NCBI GenBank assembly: GCA_020631405.1
Contig: JAHDHH010000006.1
Location: forward strand, 47,801-111,800
Direction of reading: 5' to 3'
Length of the DNA stretch: 64,000 nucleotides
Source: Saprospiraceae bacterium
Lineage (GTDB): Bacteria; Bacteroidota; Bacteroidia; Chitinophagales; Saprospiraceae
The notes beneath the pieces were generated by a model. That model was not told the origin of the DNA. It searched no databases and worked only from the letters and a program-made list of their open reading frames with translations. The translations under genes were made by a program, and so were the position numbers. Of the stretch, positions 1-9,903 are shown piece after piece; position 1 is the stretch's first letter; every line of letters begins with the position of its first letter.

Positions 1-822
1 ACGATGTTAGAGCAGACGGTAACAGGAGTAGATGGATACTATGAGGTAGATGAATTGAAAGCAAAGGAGTATTACATGGAAGTAATACCACCATCAGGCT
101 TTGGATTTACATCACCTAATCAAGGAAAGGAAGCAGAGGATAGTGATATTGATCACTCGAATGGATTAAATACAACGACTACGTATAGCTTAGAATCAGG
201 AGATGATATAGTACATGTAGATGCAGGATTAATCCAAGGAGTATTACCGGCTAGCTGGTTAGGATTTACAGGAGAGAACAAGGGAGCATTTAACCATTTA
301 GAATGGGCTGTAGCAAATGAGCTGAATGTAAATTACTATGAGTTAGAGCGAAGTTTTGATGGTGTTAATTTCGAGGTGATTACTAAGAAAGGAGCGGTTG
401 GACAAGCAGAATACTTATATGATTATGCAGATCATGACTTAAGTGTGGTAGGTATTTACTACTACCGAGTAAGATCAGTAGATACAAATGGAAGTGAGAA
501 TACGACAGATATTATTACGATAGATGTAGAAGATTCAGGTGAAGGATTGGCAAATAGCACGCGGTTATATCCAAATCCAACAACTGGAACATTTACCATA
601 GAGATAGAATTAACAAAAGAGGTCATCCAACTAAAAGCCGATATGTTAGATGCAACAGGAAAGAAAGTACTTAACGGAATGTTACTTGATGAGAACGTAA
701 GTCCAGGATTACACAAGTATGTAATAGATGGGGATAAGTTACCAGCAGGCATGTATGAAGTGATGTTAAGTCTAGATACCGAAAGAATCAGTAAGAAACT
801 GATTAAGTTAGATAACAACTAG
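1..822 (+). CDS. Giant T9SS surface protein, C-terminal fragment (5' end outside window)
   Basis: The reading frame is open from base 1 and the first in-frame ATG (base 4) lies inside a Cna-B domain, so this is the 3' end of a longer gene, not a gene start. Visible parts are the end of an SdrD-like Cna-B domain (motif DELKAKEYY), a linker beginning VLPASWLGFTGENKG, a fibronectin-III-like segment (YYELERSFDGVNF ... YYYRVRSVD), and a type A T9SS sorting domain (YPNPTTGTFT to the terminal KLIKLDNN). T9SS cargo is exported across the outer membrane and usually anchored there. The fragment matches the end of the next gene (8630-9458) almost residue for residue and has long stretches of shared DNA, so the two are recent tandem paralogues. 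A terminator hairpin follows. The domain calls are secure. The function as adhesin or fibre is inferred. Confidence 0.9.
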   Translation, partial: TMLEQTVTGVDGYYEVDELKAKEYYMEVIPPSGFGFTSPNQGKEAEDSDIDHSNGLNTTTTYSLESGDDIVHVDAGLIQGVLPASWLGFTGENKGAFNHLEWAVANELNVNYYELERSFDGVNFEVITKKGAVGQAEYLYDYADHDLSVVGIYYYRVRSVDTNGSENTTDIITIDVEDSGEGLANSTRLYPNPTTGTFTIEIELTKEVIQLKADMLDATGKKVLNGMLLDENVSPGLHKYVIDGDKLPAGMYEVMLSLDTERISKKLIKLDNN

Positions 823-883
823 GAAAAGAAATTAGATAGAAAAGTAACTAGAGAAATACTAGTTAAGCAAATACTGTAACGAC

Positions 884-946
884 AAAAGAGTCTCGTTTAC
901 CTTCGACAAGCCATGCTTCGTCGAGGATTAAACGAGACTCTTTTTT
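884..946 (+). terminator. Rho-independent terminator after the first giant gene
   Basis: A perfect 16-bp stem (884-899 with 929-944) is followed by T residues. Inside it lies a second, imperfect hairpin (TCGAC with GTCGA) around the core GACAAGCCATGCTT. The same core reappears in the terminator at 9489-9530. Confidence 0.85.
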
Positions 947-980
947 GTATTACTAGCTAAAAGAATAAAATAATTTAAAA

Positions 981-1033
981 AACATATTATAAATATTTGT
1001 AATATGTTAATTGTTTTATATCTTGCGTCTAAT
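981..1033 (+). promoter_or_regulatory. Palindromic promoter-like element, copy 1
   Basis: AACATATTA (981-989) and TAATATGTT (1000-1008) form a perfect inverted repeat with a 10-nt spacer. Downstream come TATCTTG (1019-1025), a loose match to the Bacteroidota -7 element TAnnTTTG, and GTCTAAT (1027-1033). The same palindrome half-site and a TCTAAT box precede the next two giant genes (9904-9947 and 31418-31445). Conservation before three paralogous genes suggests a promoter with an operator or an enhancer palindrome. The exact transcription start is unknown. Confidence 0.45.
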
Positions 1034-1298
1034 TCCTCTTACACAAGGAAAAGACAAGTAGAATTGATGTTATTTGTCGACTACGAATTTACGTTTTAAC
1101 TTCTTTAAGCTCACACAAGGCTATTCCAGCTTTATAGGAAAATCCTATAGGTTACTAATGTATCCTATACTCATCCCAAACAGTAGTCACCTAATTCTAG
1201 GTGTAATTCAATATGATAAATACTTGCGTGCAAGTAAATATATACTGATTCGAATTTTCGAAGCAGCACAATTTATTTTTTGAACATAACTACGTACA

Positions 1299-4200
1299 AT
1301 GAGAACTAGTACATTTAATCGATTTATCAAAACATCCAATGATGTCTTGTCCAATGTAGCAAGCGTATTGCTTCTATTGGTTTTCTGCATTTTTGGAACC
1401 CAGCAACTAGCAGGACAATGCTCAGTTGAATTAAATATGGGTGAAATCACTTGTGATTGGAATGATACTCCAACTAATGAAACAGATGATTTTATCGTAT
1501 TTTCATTAAACCCAACAGGTACTGATCTGGGTGGATTTTATAACGTAACTGTAGCCAGTGGTACAGTAACTCCTAGTAGTGGAGTTTATGGACTAAGTAC
1601 TGTCTTTACATTACAATTAGGATCTGCTGGAGCAGGAGATGTCGCAATAGATATTGCTGACGGAAATGACGCAACGTGTCAAGCATCTGGTACTGTAACC
1701 GATCCAGGTTCATGTGCAGTTGTTTGTCCACCTTTTGATCCCATCATTATGTGTGATGATGGTACGGAAGATTTTAAGTTGGTCGCTGAAGCAGGTTTAA
1801 CTGATGTAATTTGGTATAATGGTGATGATGTAGAAGTAGGTCGAGGAGATACCTTGACTGTCGATATTGATACGCCGGGATTATCAGATGGACTAGAATC
1901 ATTTTACTACGTAGCAAGAGATGCAAACGGATGTGAAGGATATGTTTGTTGTCCAATATTTGTAGAAACCGTTGTCTGTTGCGCACTGGTTGCTGATGGA
2001 TTTCAGGGCGAGTGTAATAATGTAGGTACAACTACCGATCCTACAGACGATTACTTTACCATTACCGTAAGTGCTAGTAACGACTCCAGTCCGGATGGCA
2101 TGTATGAAGTTTACTTCGAAGGTAATCTAATAGGTTCCGCAAATTATGGAGATAACCTTCTGTTAGGAGATTCACCTAATACTTATTTTATCGCCGATGG
2201 AACTAGTAGTTATAGTTTATTAATTCAAGATAGTGAAACACCGAGTACTTGTAATTATACATTTATAAGTGCACCGGTAGAACCGTGTTCAAATTGTAAT
2301 TTAATACCAGAGGCCATCCCATATGACTGTAATGACAATGACACACCTTTAGATCTTTCTGATGATTATGTACTTGTAGAAGTAAGTGCAGTTAATGTTG
2401 GAGGAGGAGCATCGGATATGTTCTCTGTTTATTACGGTACAGTTTTATTAGGTACTATTACCTATGGTTTAGACTTAGAAGTTGGAGGTACAATGCCAGA
2501 ACCGATTATGGCAGACGGAGTAAGTACCTACACATTAACATACGTAGATGTTGACGATCCTGAATGTACTGCAGAACTAGTTGTAGGTCCATTCGATCCA
2601 TGTTCTGATGATTGTGAATTATATGTCGATGCAAGCGTAAGTGATTGCTTTGATAATGGCACATTTACAGATCCAAGTGATGATTATTTTACCATTACTA
2701 TTGATGCGAATGCTATCAATGAAGGAGATGGAGCCACATTTGAAGTAGTGCTTGGTGCCGATTTAGCTACGGGTATTGGAGGAACAGTTATTGGAACAGG
2801 TAACTATGGAACTCCCGTGACCATCGGAGACAGCACAACACCACCATTTGTGCCTGATGGGGTAACAGATTATCATATCATCATAAGAAATACAGGTAAC
2901 GAATGTTTTAGCCATGTAGAGTTAGGACCTGTTTCGCCATGTGCTTTAATTACGCATGAAAAGGATATTGTTTCAGTTACAGAAACAGGAATAGGAAATA
3001 ATTATGATGTAGTATATACAATTCAAGTTACTAATCTTGGAGGTATCACAGGAACCTATGGTTTAGTGGATACACCAACGTTTGATAATGATATAATCAT
3101 AAATAATACAAGCTTTAGTTCTACAAATGGTCTATCAGGTGTTTTATCAGGTACAGGACCATGGACCTTAGCTACTACTGAACCCATCGTGGCTTCAGGA
3201 GTGCATACATATACAATCACAACGAATGTAACCCTAGATTTATATCCAGGGTCTGGAGGTGGAGATGATAGCTACACGGCTTGTGGTCTTGGAGTTTCAG
3301 GAGCTGCACCAGCGCCGGGACAAGGTTTATATAATGCCTCGGCATTGGACCTAAATAATGATGGTGTACCAGAGGAAGAAGATGATGCATGTGCTGATTT
3401 ACCATTTATAACACATGACAAAAGCATCGTAGGTGTGACTCATATAGGAGTGCATACATATGAAGTAGAATACCAAGTGGAAGTTTATAATTCAGGCGGT
3501 GCACCGGGTCAATATGATCTAGTGGATATGCCGAATTTTGATAATGATATAACCATTCTTAGTGCAAGTTTCACAAGTTCGGGATTAGGGGCAGGCATTC
3601 CTGCTGGATTAACCAATACTGGACCTTGGCCACTAGCAGATGATGCATCGATTAATCATGGAGATACACACGTGTATAATTTAATTGTACGTGTAGAAAT
3701 AGCCTTAGAGGATGAAGGTGCAGGTAGTGATTTAGGAGATAACGATTATATGGCATGTGGTGAGAGCGGTCCAGCCAGTTGTATAACTGATGGAACTATA
3801 AGCATGGCGGGCCAATACATGGGCAACGATCTTTTAATTATTGCTGTGGATATGGTTAACGCTTGTCCAGGAGAAGGTTTGTTTAACATGACCTTACTTG
3901 ATACTAACAATGATGGAAACCCTGAAGAAGAAGATACTGTATGTGAAGATTTACCATACATAATCTTAGATAAAGTGGTTAATCAAATTACCATGGTTCC
4001 AATGGATCCATACCGATATAATATTAGCTACAACATTAGTGTTTGTAACATTGGAGGAGCAATTGGACAATATGATTTAACTGATACACCGATGTTTGAT
4101 GATGATATCGTTATAGAAGGTGTAAGCTTTACTAGTGATGCAGCTGGTGCTCCAGGAAGTACACTTTCAGGCACTGGACCGTACACACTTAGTGATGATG

Positions 4201-7200
4201 AGGCATTAGCAGCTAATGCTTGCCATACTTATGTTATCAGCTATGATATTTATTTAGATCTAGAAGATGCATCTTCAGTTGGAGATGATAATCTATTAGC
4301 TTGTGGAGAAAATTCTCCAGGAGGAGAGGCGGTTCCATTCCAAGGATTATTTAATCAAGCAAGCATTGATACAAATAATGATGGAGTAAATGATGATGAA
4401 GCTGATGATTGCGAAGATATACCTCGTGTATTTGACTTAGCATTGGTAAAAACAACTACTGAAACAGGACCATTTAGTTTTGGAGATATCGTAACCTTTA
4501 CGATTGAGGTTCAGAATCAAGGTAATGTTCCAGCTACTGATGTAAAAATATTAGATTACTTACCGAGTGGTTTTGCCAATGTTGCGGGTAATGCGCCAAC
4601 ATGGAATTACGATGCAGCGAGCCACTTAAGTAACACCGAAATACCAGGCACCATTATGCCTACTGATAGTTACTTCTTGACGATTGATTTAGAAGTAGTG
4701 CCTACCATGGACTATTCTAATGGATGGACAAACTATGCAGAGATTTGGACCCATGCAGATGAAAATGGAGATCCAATTGATGATATTGATAGCACACCAG
4801 ATGCAGATAATACAAATGACGCAGGTGGTGAGCCTTGGGAAGTGACTGACAACGAATTAATGGGAGATGGAACAGGTCCTGTAGGAACTGGCCCAGCAGA
4901 TGAAGATGAAGATGATCACGATCCTGAGAAAATCGAAATTTTCGATTTAGCGCTTAAGAAGGAATTAGTAACTATTAATAACCCATACAGATATGGTGAC
5001 TTATTAGAGTTCAAGATTACAGTTTGTAATCAAGGAAATGTAGGAGCTGAAGATGTAGTAGTTAGTGATTATATTCCTGCAGGTTATGGATTTAGTTTAG
5101 CTAATAATCCAGGGTGGACAGGTGCTGCTCCGGAAGCAAGTACAAGCATTGCAAGCATAGCTGAGGAAGCATGCGAAGAAGTTAGCATATTCCTAACTAT
5201 CGAGCAAACAACTGGAGGCGAAAAAGACTGGGTTAATTACAGTGAAATTCAAAGTGCAAACAACGAGTTTGGTGAGGTGAGAGATGATTGGGATATAGAT
5301 AGTGATCCTGATACCGACAACGCTGACGAAAACTTCGTTGAGCCAAATGAAACAAATGACGATAATCTAGATAGCCACGATAAGGGAGGTGAAGAAGATG
5401 ACCACGATCCAGCTGGTATCGAATTATTGGATTTAGCCTTAAGAAAAGTAACAGCTAACCAAACTGGACCTTATGAGTATGGGGACGTAGTTAGTTTCAC
5501 CATCGAGGTGTACAATCAAGGAAGTATTCAGGCGAGTGATATTGAAATCACTGACTATATACCATGTGGATTTGTATACGAATCAAGCAATGATGCATTA
5601 GGATGGAGTTATGATGCTGCAACTGGTGATGCAACAATGACAATAGCAGGACCTTTAGTACCTGGTGATGATACTAGTGTTACTATAGATTTAGCATTAA
5701 CACAATGCTTAGATATGGATGATGACAGTTTCACTAACTATACAGAAGTAAGTGATTACAGCAGCGATGATCCTGATTATCCAGATCCTGTAGACGTGGA
5801 TAGTGATGATGATGTTAACGAAGATAATGATGATGGTGGTACACCAGATGATCCTAGTGAAGATGACATCGTTGATGGAGATAAATACAATGGTGGAGAT
5901 GAAGATGATCACGATCCAGAACGAGTTGAAATCTTTGATTTAGCTATGAAAAAGGAATTAGTAACGATCAATGATCCATATAGATATGGTGATAAATTGA
6001 CCTTTACTATGACCGTTTGTAATCAGGGTAATGTAGATGCACAGAACATAGTAGTTGAAGACTATGTACCTGCAGGTTACAGCTTCGATTTTGCAGACAA
6101 TCCGACATGGGGAGGAACTGTTAGTGATCCTACATTTACCATTCCAGGTGTATTAGAACAGGATGATTGCACCACCTTTGATATTGTATTAGAAATTGTA
6201 CAAACAAATGGAGGAGAAAAAGATTGGATTAACTACAGTGAAATTATTAGTAGCACAGATACTGACAATAACCCTAGAGTTGATGCAGATAGTGAAGAAG
6301 GAACAGATGCCGTTGACGAAAATGAGGTGGAGCCAGGTGATACTGATGATGATAATCTTGCGAGCATAGATAAAGGTGGAGAAGAGGATGATCATGATCC
6401 GACAGGTATTGAGCTATTTGATTTAGCACTTAAGAAAGAAATGACTTCTACAGGTCCATTCAATTATGGCGATGTTGTAGACTTTGAAATAACGGTTTAT
6501 AACCAAGGAAGTATCCAAGCAAGTAACATAGAATTAAGCGACTATTTACCATGTGGACTTACTTATGAAGCAAGTAATGATGCATTAGGCTGGTCAAATA
6601 ACGGCGGATTAATTACGATGACTTATGCTGGACCATTAGTTCCAGGAACAAGTGATGTGGTTAGTTTCAGCGCTAGAATTATCGAATGTTATGAGGATGT
6701 GGAAACGGCGTGGACTAATTATACTGAAATCAGTAACAGTGATAGTGATGATCCTGATTATCCAGATCCAGAAGATACAGATAGTATGACTGATAATGAT
6801 CCAGATAATGATGAAGGTGGCACACCAAATGATCCTGATGAAGATGATAACATAGACGGTGATAAGTACAATGATGAGGATGAAGATGATCATGATCCAG
6901 CATATGTGCCTGTTTATGATTTAGCCATACAGAAAACAGTTGACTCAATTGGCCCATATGTACCAGGTGATATTGTAGACTTTGATATTAGAGTGTATAA
7001 TCAAGGTAATGTAACAGCTTATGGAGTTGATGTAACAGATTACCTAAATTCAGGATATCTATTTGATGCTAGCATCAATAATGGATGGACACTAGCAGGT
7101 GGATTATTAACTTATACCATCGATGGACCATTTGTTCCAGGTGATGTAAGGGACCTACTATTAAGATTAGAGGTTCAAATTTTACCTACAGCTCAGCATG

Positions 7201-9458
7201 GCGACTGGTATAATGAAACTGAGATTAGTAGTGGTAATAATGAAGATGGTGTTGCACAGGATGATGCAGATAGTACACCAGATACAGATCCAGATAATGA
7301 CAATGATTTAGTCGACGGACCAGATGACGATGATATCTTCAATGGTGACGAAAACGATAATGTTATTGACGAACATATCGATGATCCTTATAATACAGGT
7401 GATGATGATGAAGATGATAATGATGCTGTCGAAATATTAGTTACTAGTGAAATTGGTGATTATGTTTGGAAAGACTTAAATGGAGATGGTATTCAAGATA
7501 AAGATGAGCCAGGTTTAGAAAATGTTGTAGTTAATTTATTTGATTGTGATGGTAATTTCTTAGAGACGACTACCACAGATGCAACAGGTTACTACTTATT
7601 TGATTTACTATTACCAGGTGAGTATCAAGTACAGTTTGATATAACAGTTTTACCTGAGGGTTGTGCTATTACCCTTCAGAATCAAGGTGACGATGATGAA
7701 GCAGATAGTGACGCTAATTTAGCAGGATGGACTCACTGTATAGATCTTGGACCAGGAGAGAAAAATCATACGGTTGATGCAGGTGTTTTACCATTAGCAA
7801 GTATTGGTGATATGGTATTCCATGATTTAGATGCTGACGGTTTAATGGAAGCAGGTGAAGAAGGAATTGAAAATGTACGAGTTGAATTATATGATGCAGA
7901 TGGTAATTTAGTAGGTACTACATTTACTGATGCAGACGGAAAGTACTTATTCGACAATTTGTATCCAGGTGATTACTACGTGAAGTTCTACGATCCAGCA
8001 GGATTTGAATTGACGCTAGATAACAAAGGTGGAGATGATGGAAACGATAGTGATGTAGATGGAAGCAATGGGGTAGGAACCACACAAATTACTACCTTAT
8101 CAGCAGGAGAACATGACCCTACTTGGGATGCAGGATTCTACATGTGTGTACCATTAGGAGAATTAGTATGGTTTGATACTGACAAAGACAATGTAGCTGA
8201 TAATATCGAAAATGGTATTAACGGTCTGAAAATCGAAATCTTTAGAGAAATCGATGGTGACTTTGTATTGTATGATTTCGTTTACTCAGGTCATAAGCCG
8301 GGTACTCCTTCTGATGATGGCTACTGGAAAGTATGTGTGCCTCCAGGTAATTACTTTGTACACTATGCAACACCACCATATGGTTTAGTTACGGTTAGAC
8401 CGAATCAAGGTGGTGATGAGACGAAGGATAGTGATGTTACAGATAATAATGGAATGAATACTACAGATATCTTTAGCCTGACAAGTGGTGAATCGAAGTG
8501 TGATTTAGGAGCAGGATTCTATGCAATGGCAGTGATTGGAGATAGAGTTTGGTTCGATCAGAATTCAAATGGTGTTCAAGATTTAGGTGAGCCGGGTGCT
8601 GAAGGAGTTCAGGTGGCAATTAGAGCTGCTGACGGAACAATGTTGGAAGAAACGGTGACTGGAACAGATGGTATTTACACGGTAGATGAATTGAAAGCTA
8701 AGGAATACTACTTAGAAGTTACACCTCCAGCAGGCTTTGGATTTACAACACCTAATCAAGGTAAGGAAATCGAGGATAGTGATATTGACCATATGAATGG
8801 AATAAATACCACGAGCTTATTCAGCTTAGAGTCAGGAGATGAAATGCAATATGTGGATGCAGGTCTAGTTGCAGGAGTACTACCGGCTAGCTGGTTAGGA
8901 TTTACAGGTGAAAACAAAGGAGCTTTCAACCATTTAGAATGGGCTGTAGCTAATGAAATCAACGTAAACTTCTATGAATTAGAAAGAAGTTTTGATGGGG
9001 TCAATTTCGATGTAATCACAAAGAAAGCAGCATTAGGACAAGCTGAGCACTTGTATGATTATGCAGATAATGATTTAAGTGTGGATGGTATTTACTACTA
9101 CCGAGTTAGATCAGTAGATAATAATGGAAGTGAGAATACTACCGATATCATTACTATTGAAGTAGAGAAATTAGACGATGGATTAAGTAGCAGTACCCGA
9201 TTGTATCCGAATCCAACGACTGGAATATTTACTATAGAAATAGAATTAACGAAAGAGGCCATCCAACTAAAAGCCGATATGTTTGATGCCACAGGAAAGA
9301 AAGTACTTAATGGATTGATGTTAGACCAAAATGCATCAGCAGGATTACATAAGTATGCAGTTGATGGTAGTAAATTGCCAGCAGGTATTTATGAAATTCA
9401 GTTAAGTATCGATACTGAAAGAATTAGTAAGAAACTAATAAAGCTAGATAACAACTAG
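1299..9458 (+). CDS. Giant DUF11/Cna-B surface adhesin with T9SS sorting domain (2719 aa)
   Basis: The ATG at 1299 gives an N-terminus with a hydrophobic signal segment (VASVLLLLVFCIFG) ending near LAGQ-C41. Domain order is as follows. First come Cys-bounded modules of about 105 residues with the motif SDDYFTI (residues ~41-547, three or four copies). Next are three modules each ending in NNDG..EEEDD and DLP or IP (~548-1045). Six DUF11 modules starting [FLY]DLA follow (~1045-2047), joined by acidic GGEEDDHDP linkers. Four SdrD-like Cna-B domains start GDYVWKD, GDMVFHD, GELVWFD and GDRVWFD (~2054, 2170, 2287, 2414). An FN3-like segment and a type A T9SS sorting domain (YPNPTTGIFT, ~2634 to KLIKLDNN) complete the protein. 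DUF11 and Cna-B domains typically form stiff stalks, and the acidic DxDxD linkers probably bind calcium. The role as surface fibre or adhesin is inferred. The C-terminal ~270 residues are nearly duplicated in the preceding gene. Confidence 0.93.
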   Translation: MRTSTFNRFIKTSNDVLSNVASVLLLLVFCIFGTQQLAGQCSVELNMGEITCDWNDTPTNETDDFIVFSLNPTGTDLGGFYNVTVASGTVTPSSGVYGLSTVFTLQLGSAGAGDVAIDIADGNDATCQASGTVTDPGSCAVVCPPFDPIIMCDDGTEDFKLVAEAGLTDVIWYNGDDVEVGRGDTLTVDIDTPGLSDGLESFYYVARDANGCEGYVCCPIFVETVVCCALVADGFQGECNNVGTTTDPTDDYFTITVSASNDSSPDGMYEVYFEGNLIGSANYGDNLLLGDSPNTYFIADGTSSYSLLIQDSETPSTCNYTFISAPVEPCSNCNLIPEAIPYDCNDNDTPLDLSDDYVLVEVSAVNVGGGASDMFSVYYGTVLLGTITYGLDLEVGGTMPEPIMADGVSTYTLTYVDVDDPECTAELVVGPFDPCSDDCELYVDASVSDCFDNGTFTDPSDDYFTITIDANAINEGDGATFEVVLGADLATGIGGTVIGTGNYGTPVTIGDSTTPPFVPDGVTDYHIIIRNTGNECFSHVELGPVSPCALITHEKDIVSVTETGIGNNYDVVYTIQVTNLGGITGTYGLVDTPTFDNDIIINNTSFSSTNGLSGVLSGTGPWTLATTEPIVASGVHTYTITTNVTLDLYPGSGGGDDSYTACGLGVSGAAPAPGQGLYNASALDLNNDGVPEEEDDACADLPFITHDKSIVGVTHIGVHTYEVEYQVEVYNSGGAPGQYDLVDMPNFDNDITILSASFTSSGLGAGIPAGLTNTGPWPLADDASINHGDTHVYNLIVRVEIALEDEGAGSDLGDNDYMACGESGPASCITDGTISMAGQYMGNDLLIIAVDMVNACPGEGLFNMTLLDTNNDGNPEEEDTVCEDLPYIILDKVVNQITMVPMDPYRYNISYNISVCNIGGAIGQYDLTDTPMFDDDIVIEGVSFTSDAAGAPGSTLSGTGPYTLSDDEALAANACHTYVISYDIYLDLEDASSVGDDNLLACGENSPGGEAVPFQGLFNQASIDTNNDGVNDDEADDCEDIPRVFDLALVKTTTETGPFSFGDIVTFTIEVQNQGNVPATDVKILDYLPSGFANVAGNAPTWNYDAASHLSNTEIPGTIMPTDSYFLTIDLEVVPTMDYSNGWTNYAEIWTHADENGDPIDDIDSTPDADNTNDAGGEPWEVTDNELMGDGTGPVGTGPADEDEDDHDPEKIEIFDLALKKELVTINNPYRYGDLLEFKITVCNQGNVGAEDVVVSDYIPAGYGFSLANNPGWTGAAPEASTSIASIAEEACEEVSIFLTIEQTTGGEKDWVNYSEIQSANNEFGEVRDDWDIDSDPDTDNADENFVEPNETNDDNLDSHDKGGEEDDHDPAGIELLDLALRKVTANQTGPYEYGDVVSFTIEVYNQGSIQASDIEITDYIPCGFVYESSNDALGWSYDAATGDATMTIAGPLVPGDDTSVTIDLALTQCLDMDDDSFTNYTEVSDYSSDDPDYPDPVDVDSDDDVNEDNDDGGTPDDPSEDDIVDGDKYNGGDEDDHDPERVEIFDLAMKKELVTINDPYRYGDKLTFTMTVCNQGNVDAQNIVVEDYVPAGYSFDFADNPTWGGTVSDPTFTIPGVLEQDDCTTFDIVLEIVQTNGGEKDWINYSEIISSTDTDNNPRVDADSEEGTDAVDENEVEPGDTDDDNLASIDKGGEEDDHDPTGIELFDLALKKEMTSTGPFNYGDVVDFEITVYNQGSIQASNIELSDYLPCGLTYEASNDALGWSNNGGLITMTYAGPLVPGTSDVVSFSARIIECYEDVETAWTNYTEISNSDSDDPDYPDPEDTDSMTDNDPDNDEGGTPNDPDEDDNIDGDKYNDEDEDDHDPAYVPVYDLAIQKTVDSIGPYVPGDIVDFDIRVYNQGNVTAYGVDVTDYLNSGYLFDASINNGWTLAGGLLTYTIDGPFVPGDVRDLLLRLEVQILPTAQHGDWYNETEISSGNNEDGVAQDDADSTPDTDPDNDNDLVDGPDDDDIFNGDENDNVIDEHIDDPYNTGDDDEDDNDAVEILVTSEIGDYVWKDLNGDGIQDKDEPGLENVVVNLFDCDGNFLETTTTDATGYYLFDLLLPGEYQVQFDITVLPEGCAITLQNQGDDDEADSDANLAGWTHCIDLGPGEKNHTVDAGVLPLASIGDMVFHDLDADGLMEAGEEGIENVRVELYDADGNLVGTTFTDADGKYLFDNLYPGDYYVKFYDPAGFELTLDNKGGDDGNDSDVDGSNGVGTTQITTLSAGEHDPTWDAGFYMCVPLGELVWFDTDKDNVADNIENGINGLKIEIFREIDGDFVLYDFVYSGHKPGTPSDDGYWKVCVPPGNYFVHYATPPYGLVTVRPNQGGDETKDSDVTDNNGMNTTDIFSLTSGESKCDLGAGFYAMAVIGDRVWFDQNSNGVQDLGEPGAEGVQVAIRAADGTMLEETVTGTDGIYTVDELKAKEYYLEVTPPAGFGFTTPNQGKEIEDSDIDHMNGINTTSLFSLESGDEMQYVDAGLVAGVLPASWLGFTGENKGAFNHLEWAVANEINVNFYELERSFDGVNFDVITKKAALGQAEHLYDYADNDLSVDGIYYYRVRSVDNNGSENTTDIITIEVEKLDDGLSSSTRLYPNPTTGIFTIEIELTKEAIQLKADMFDATGKKVLNGLMLDQNASAGLHKYAVDGSKLPAGIYEIQLSIDTERISKKLIKLDNN

Positions 9459-9488
9459 CAGTAGAGTAGTAGTTAAAGAATACGCTAG

Positions 9489-9532
9489 AAAAAAAGCCCC
9501 GACAAGCCTTGCTTGATCGGGGCTTTTTTTGT
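9489..9532 (+). terminator. Rho-independent terminator after the 2719-aa adhesin gene
   Basis: The stem AAAAAAAGCCCCGA (9489-9502) pairs with TCGGGGCTTTTTTT (9517-9530) and is extended by CAAGC-CTT-GCTTG with one bulged base. The T tract is strong. The inner sequence resembles that of the terminator at 884-946. Confidence 0.9.
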
Positions 9533-9903
9533 GCAAAGTACATCAGTTTGTAAACTAAGTATAGTACTCTAAGATGAAGCATGCAAAGTCTGTGTTGTGC
9601 AAGAAAACTACTAATTGGATATTATGTACATCCTAATGGAATTTCTTATTCGAAGACTAGAATCAGAAGCTTTGTTGAGGATTTTTTATTTACAGAAAAT
9701 CGGGTGAATAGGACTAAATACAGCCAATCAAATCCAATCATCGAAGATTTAATTTATTCAGACTCGGCTCAAATACATTTGTACAAATTAAATGATGTTC
9801 ACTGGAATTGATGGATGAGAACCTAAAAAAAACCTGCAGAAAGCTGCGGACTAAGTCATTATTGAGATAAATTATATTTAATTATATATGTTAAGGTTAG
9901 GAA

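Larger units (their letters stand above)
823..1298. other. Intergenic region and long 5' leader of the 2719-aa adhesin gene
   Basis: This 476-bp gap holds the terminator at 884-946 and the palindromic promoter-like element at 981-1033. About 265 bases then precede the ATG at 1299. That leader contains three compact inverted repeats: TATAGGA-AAA-TCCTATA (1133-1149), CACCTA-ATTC-TAGGTG (1188-1203) and TACTTGC-GT-GCAAGTA (1221-1236). Two copies of TTCGAA also occur (1249-1254, 1257-1262). A 69-codon frame at 1074-1283 overlaps these repeats and has no recognisable domain, so I do not call it a gene. Confidence 0.5.

Noticed and set aside
1074..1283. 69-codon frame before the 2719-aa gene
   Set aside because: No ATG start (it would begin with TTG), no recognisable motif, and it overlaps three inverted repeats of the leader.
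6636..6957. Overlapping antisense frames rich in Ile or His inside the giant genes
   Set aside because: They arise from the biased GAT/GAA-rich codon use of the acidic linkers on the coding strand. The same happens at 5709-5912, 27715-27975 and 28601-28789.
9581..9811. 76-codon frame starting with ATG in the 9.5-10 kb gap
   Set aside because: The composition looks random and it has no domain, no clear promoter and no conserved neighbour. Kept only as a note in the intergenic entry.
9834..9849. Stem next to an A tract that would be a minus-strand terminator
   Set aside because: The stem is only six pairs including a wobble, and no minus-strand gene ends there.
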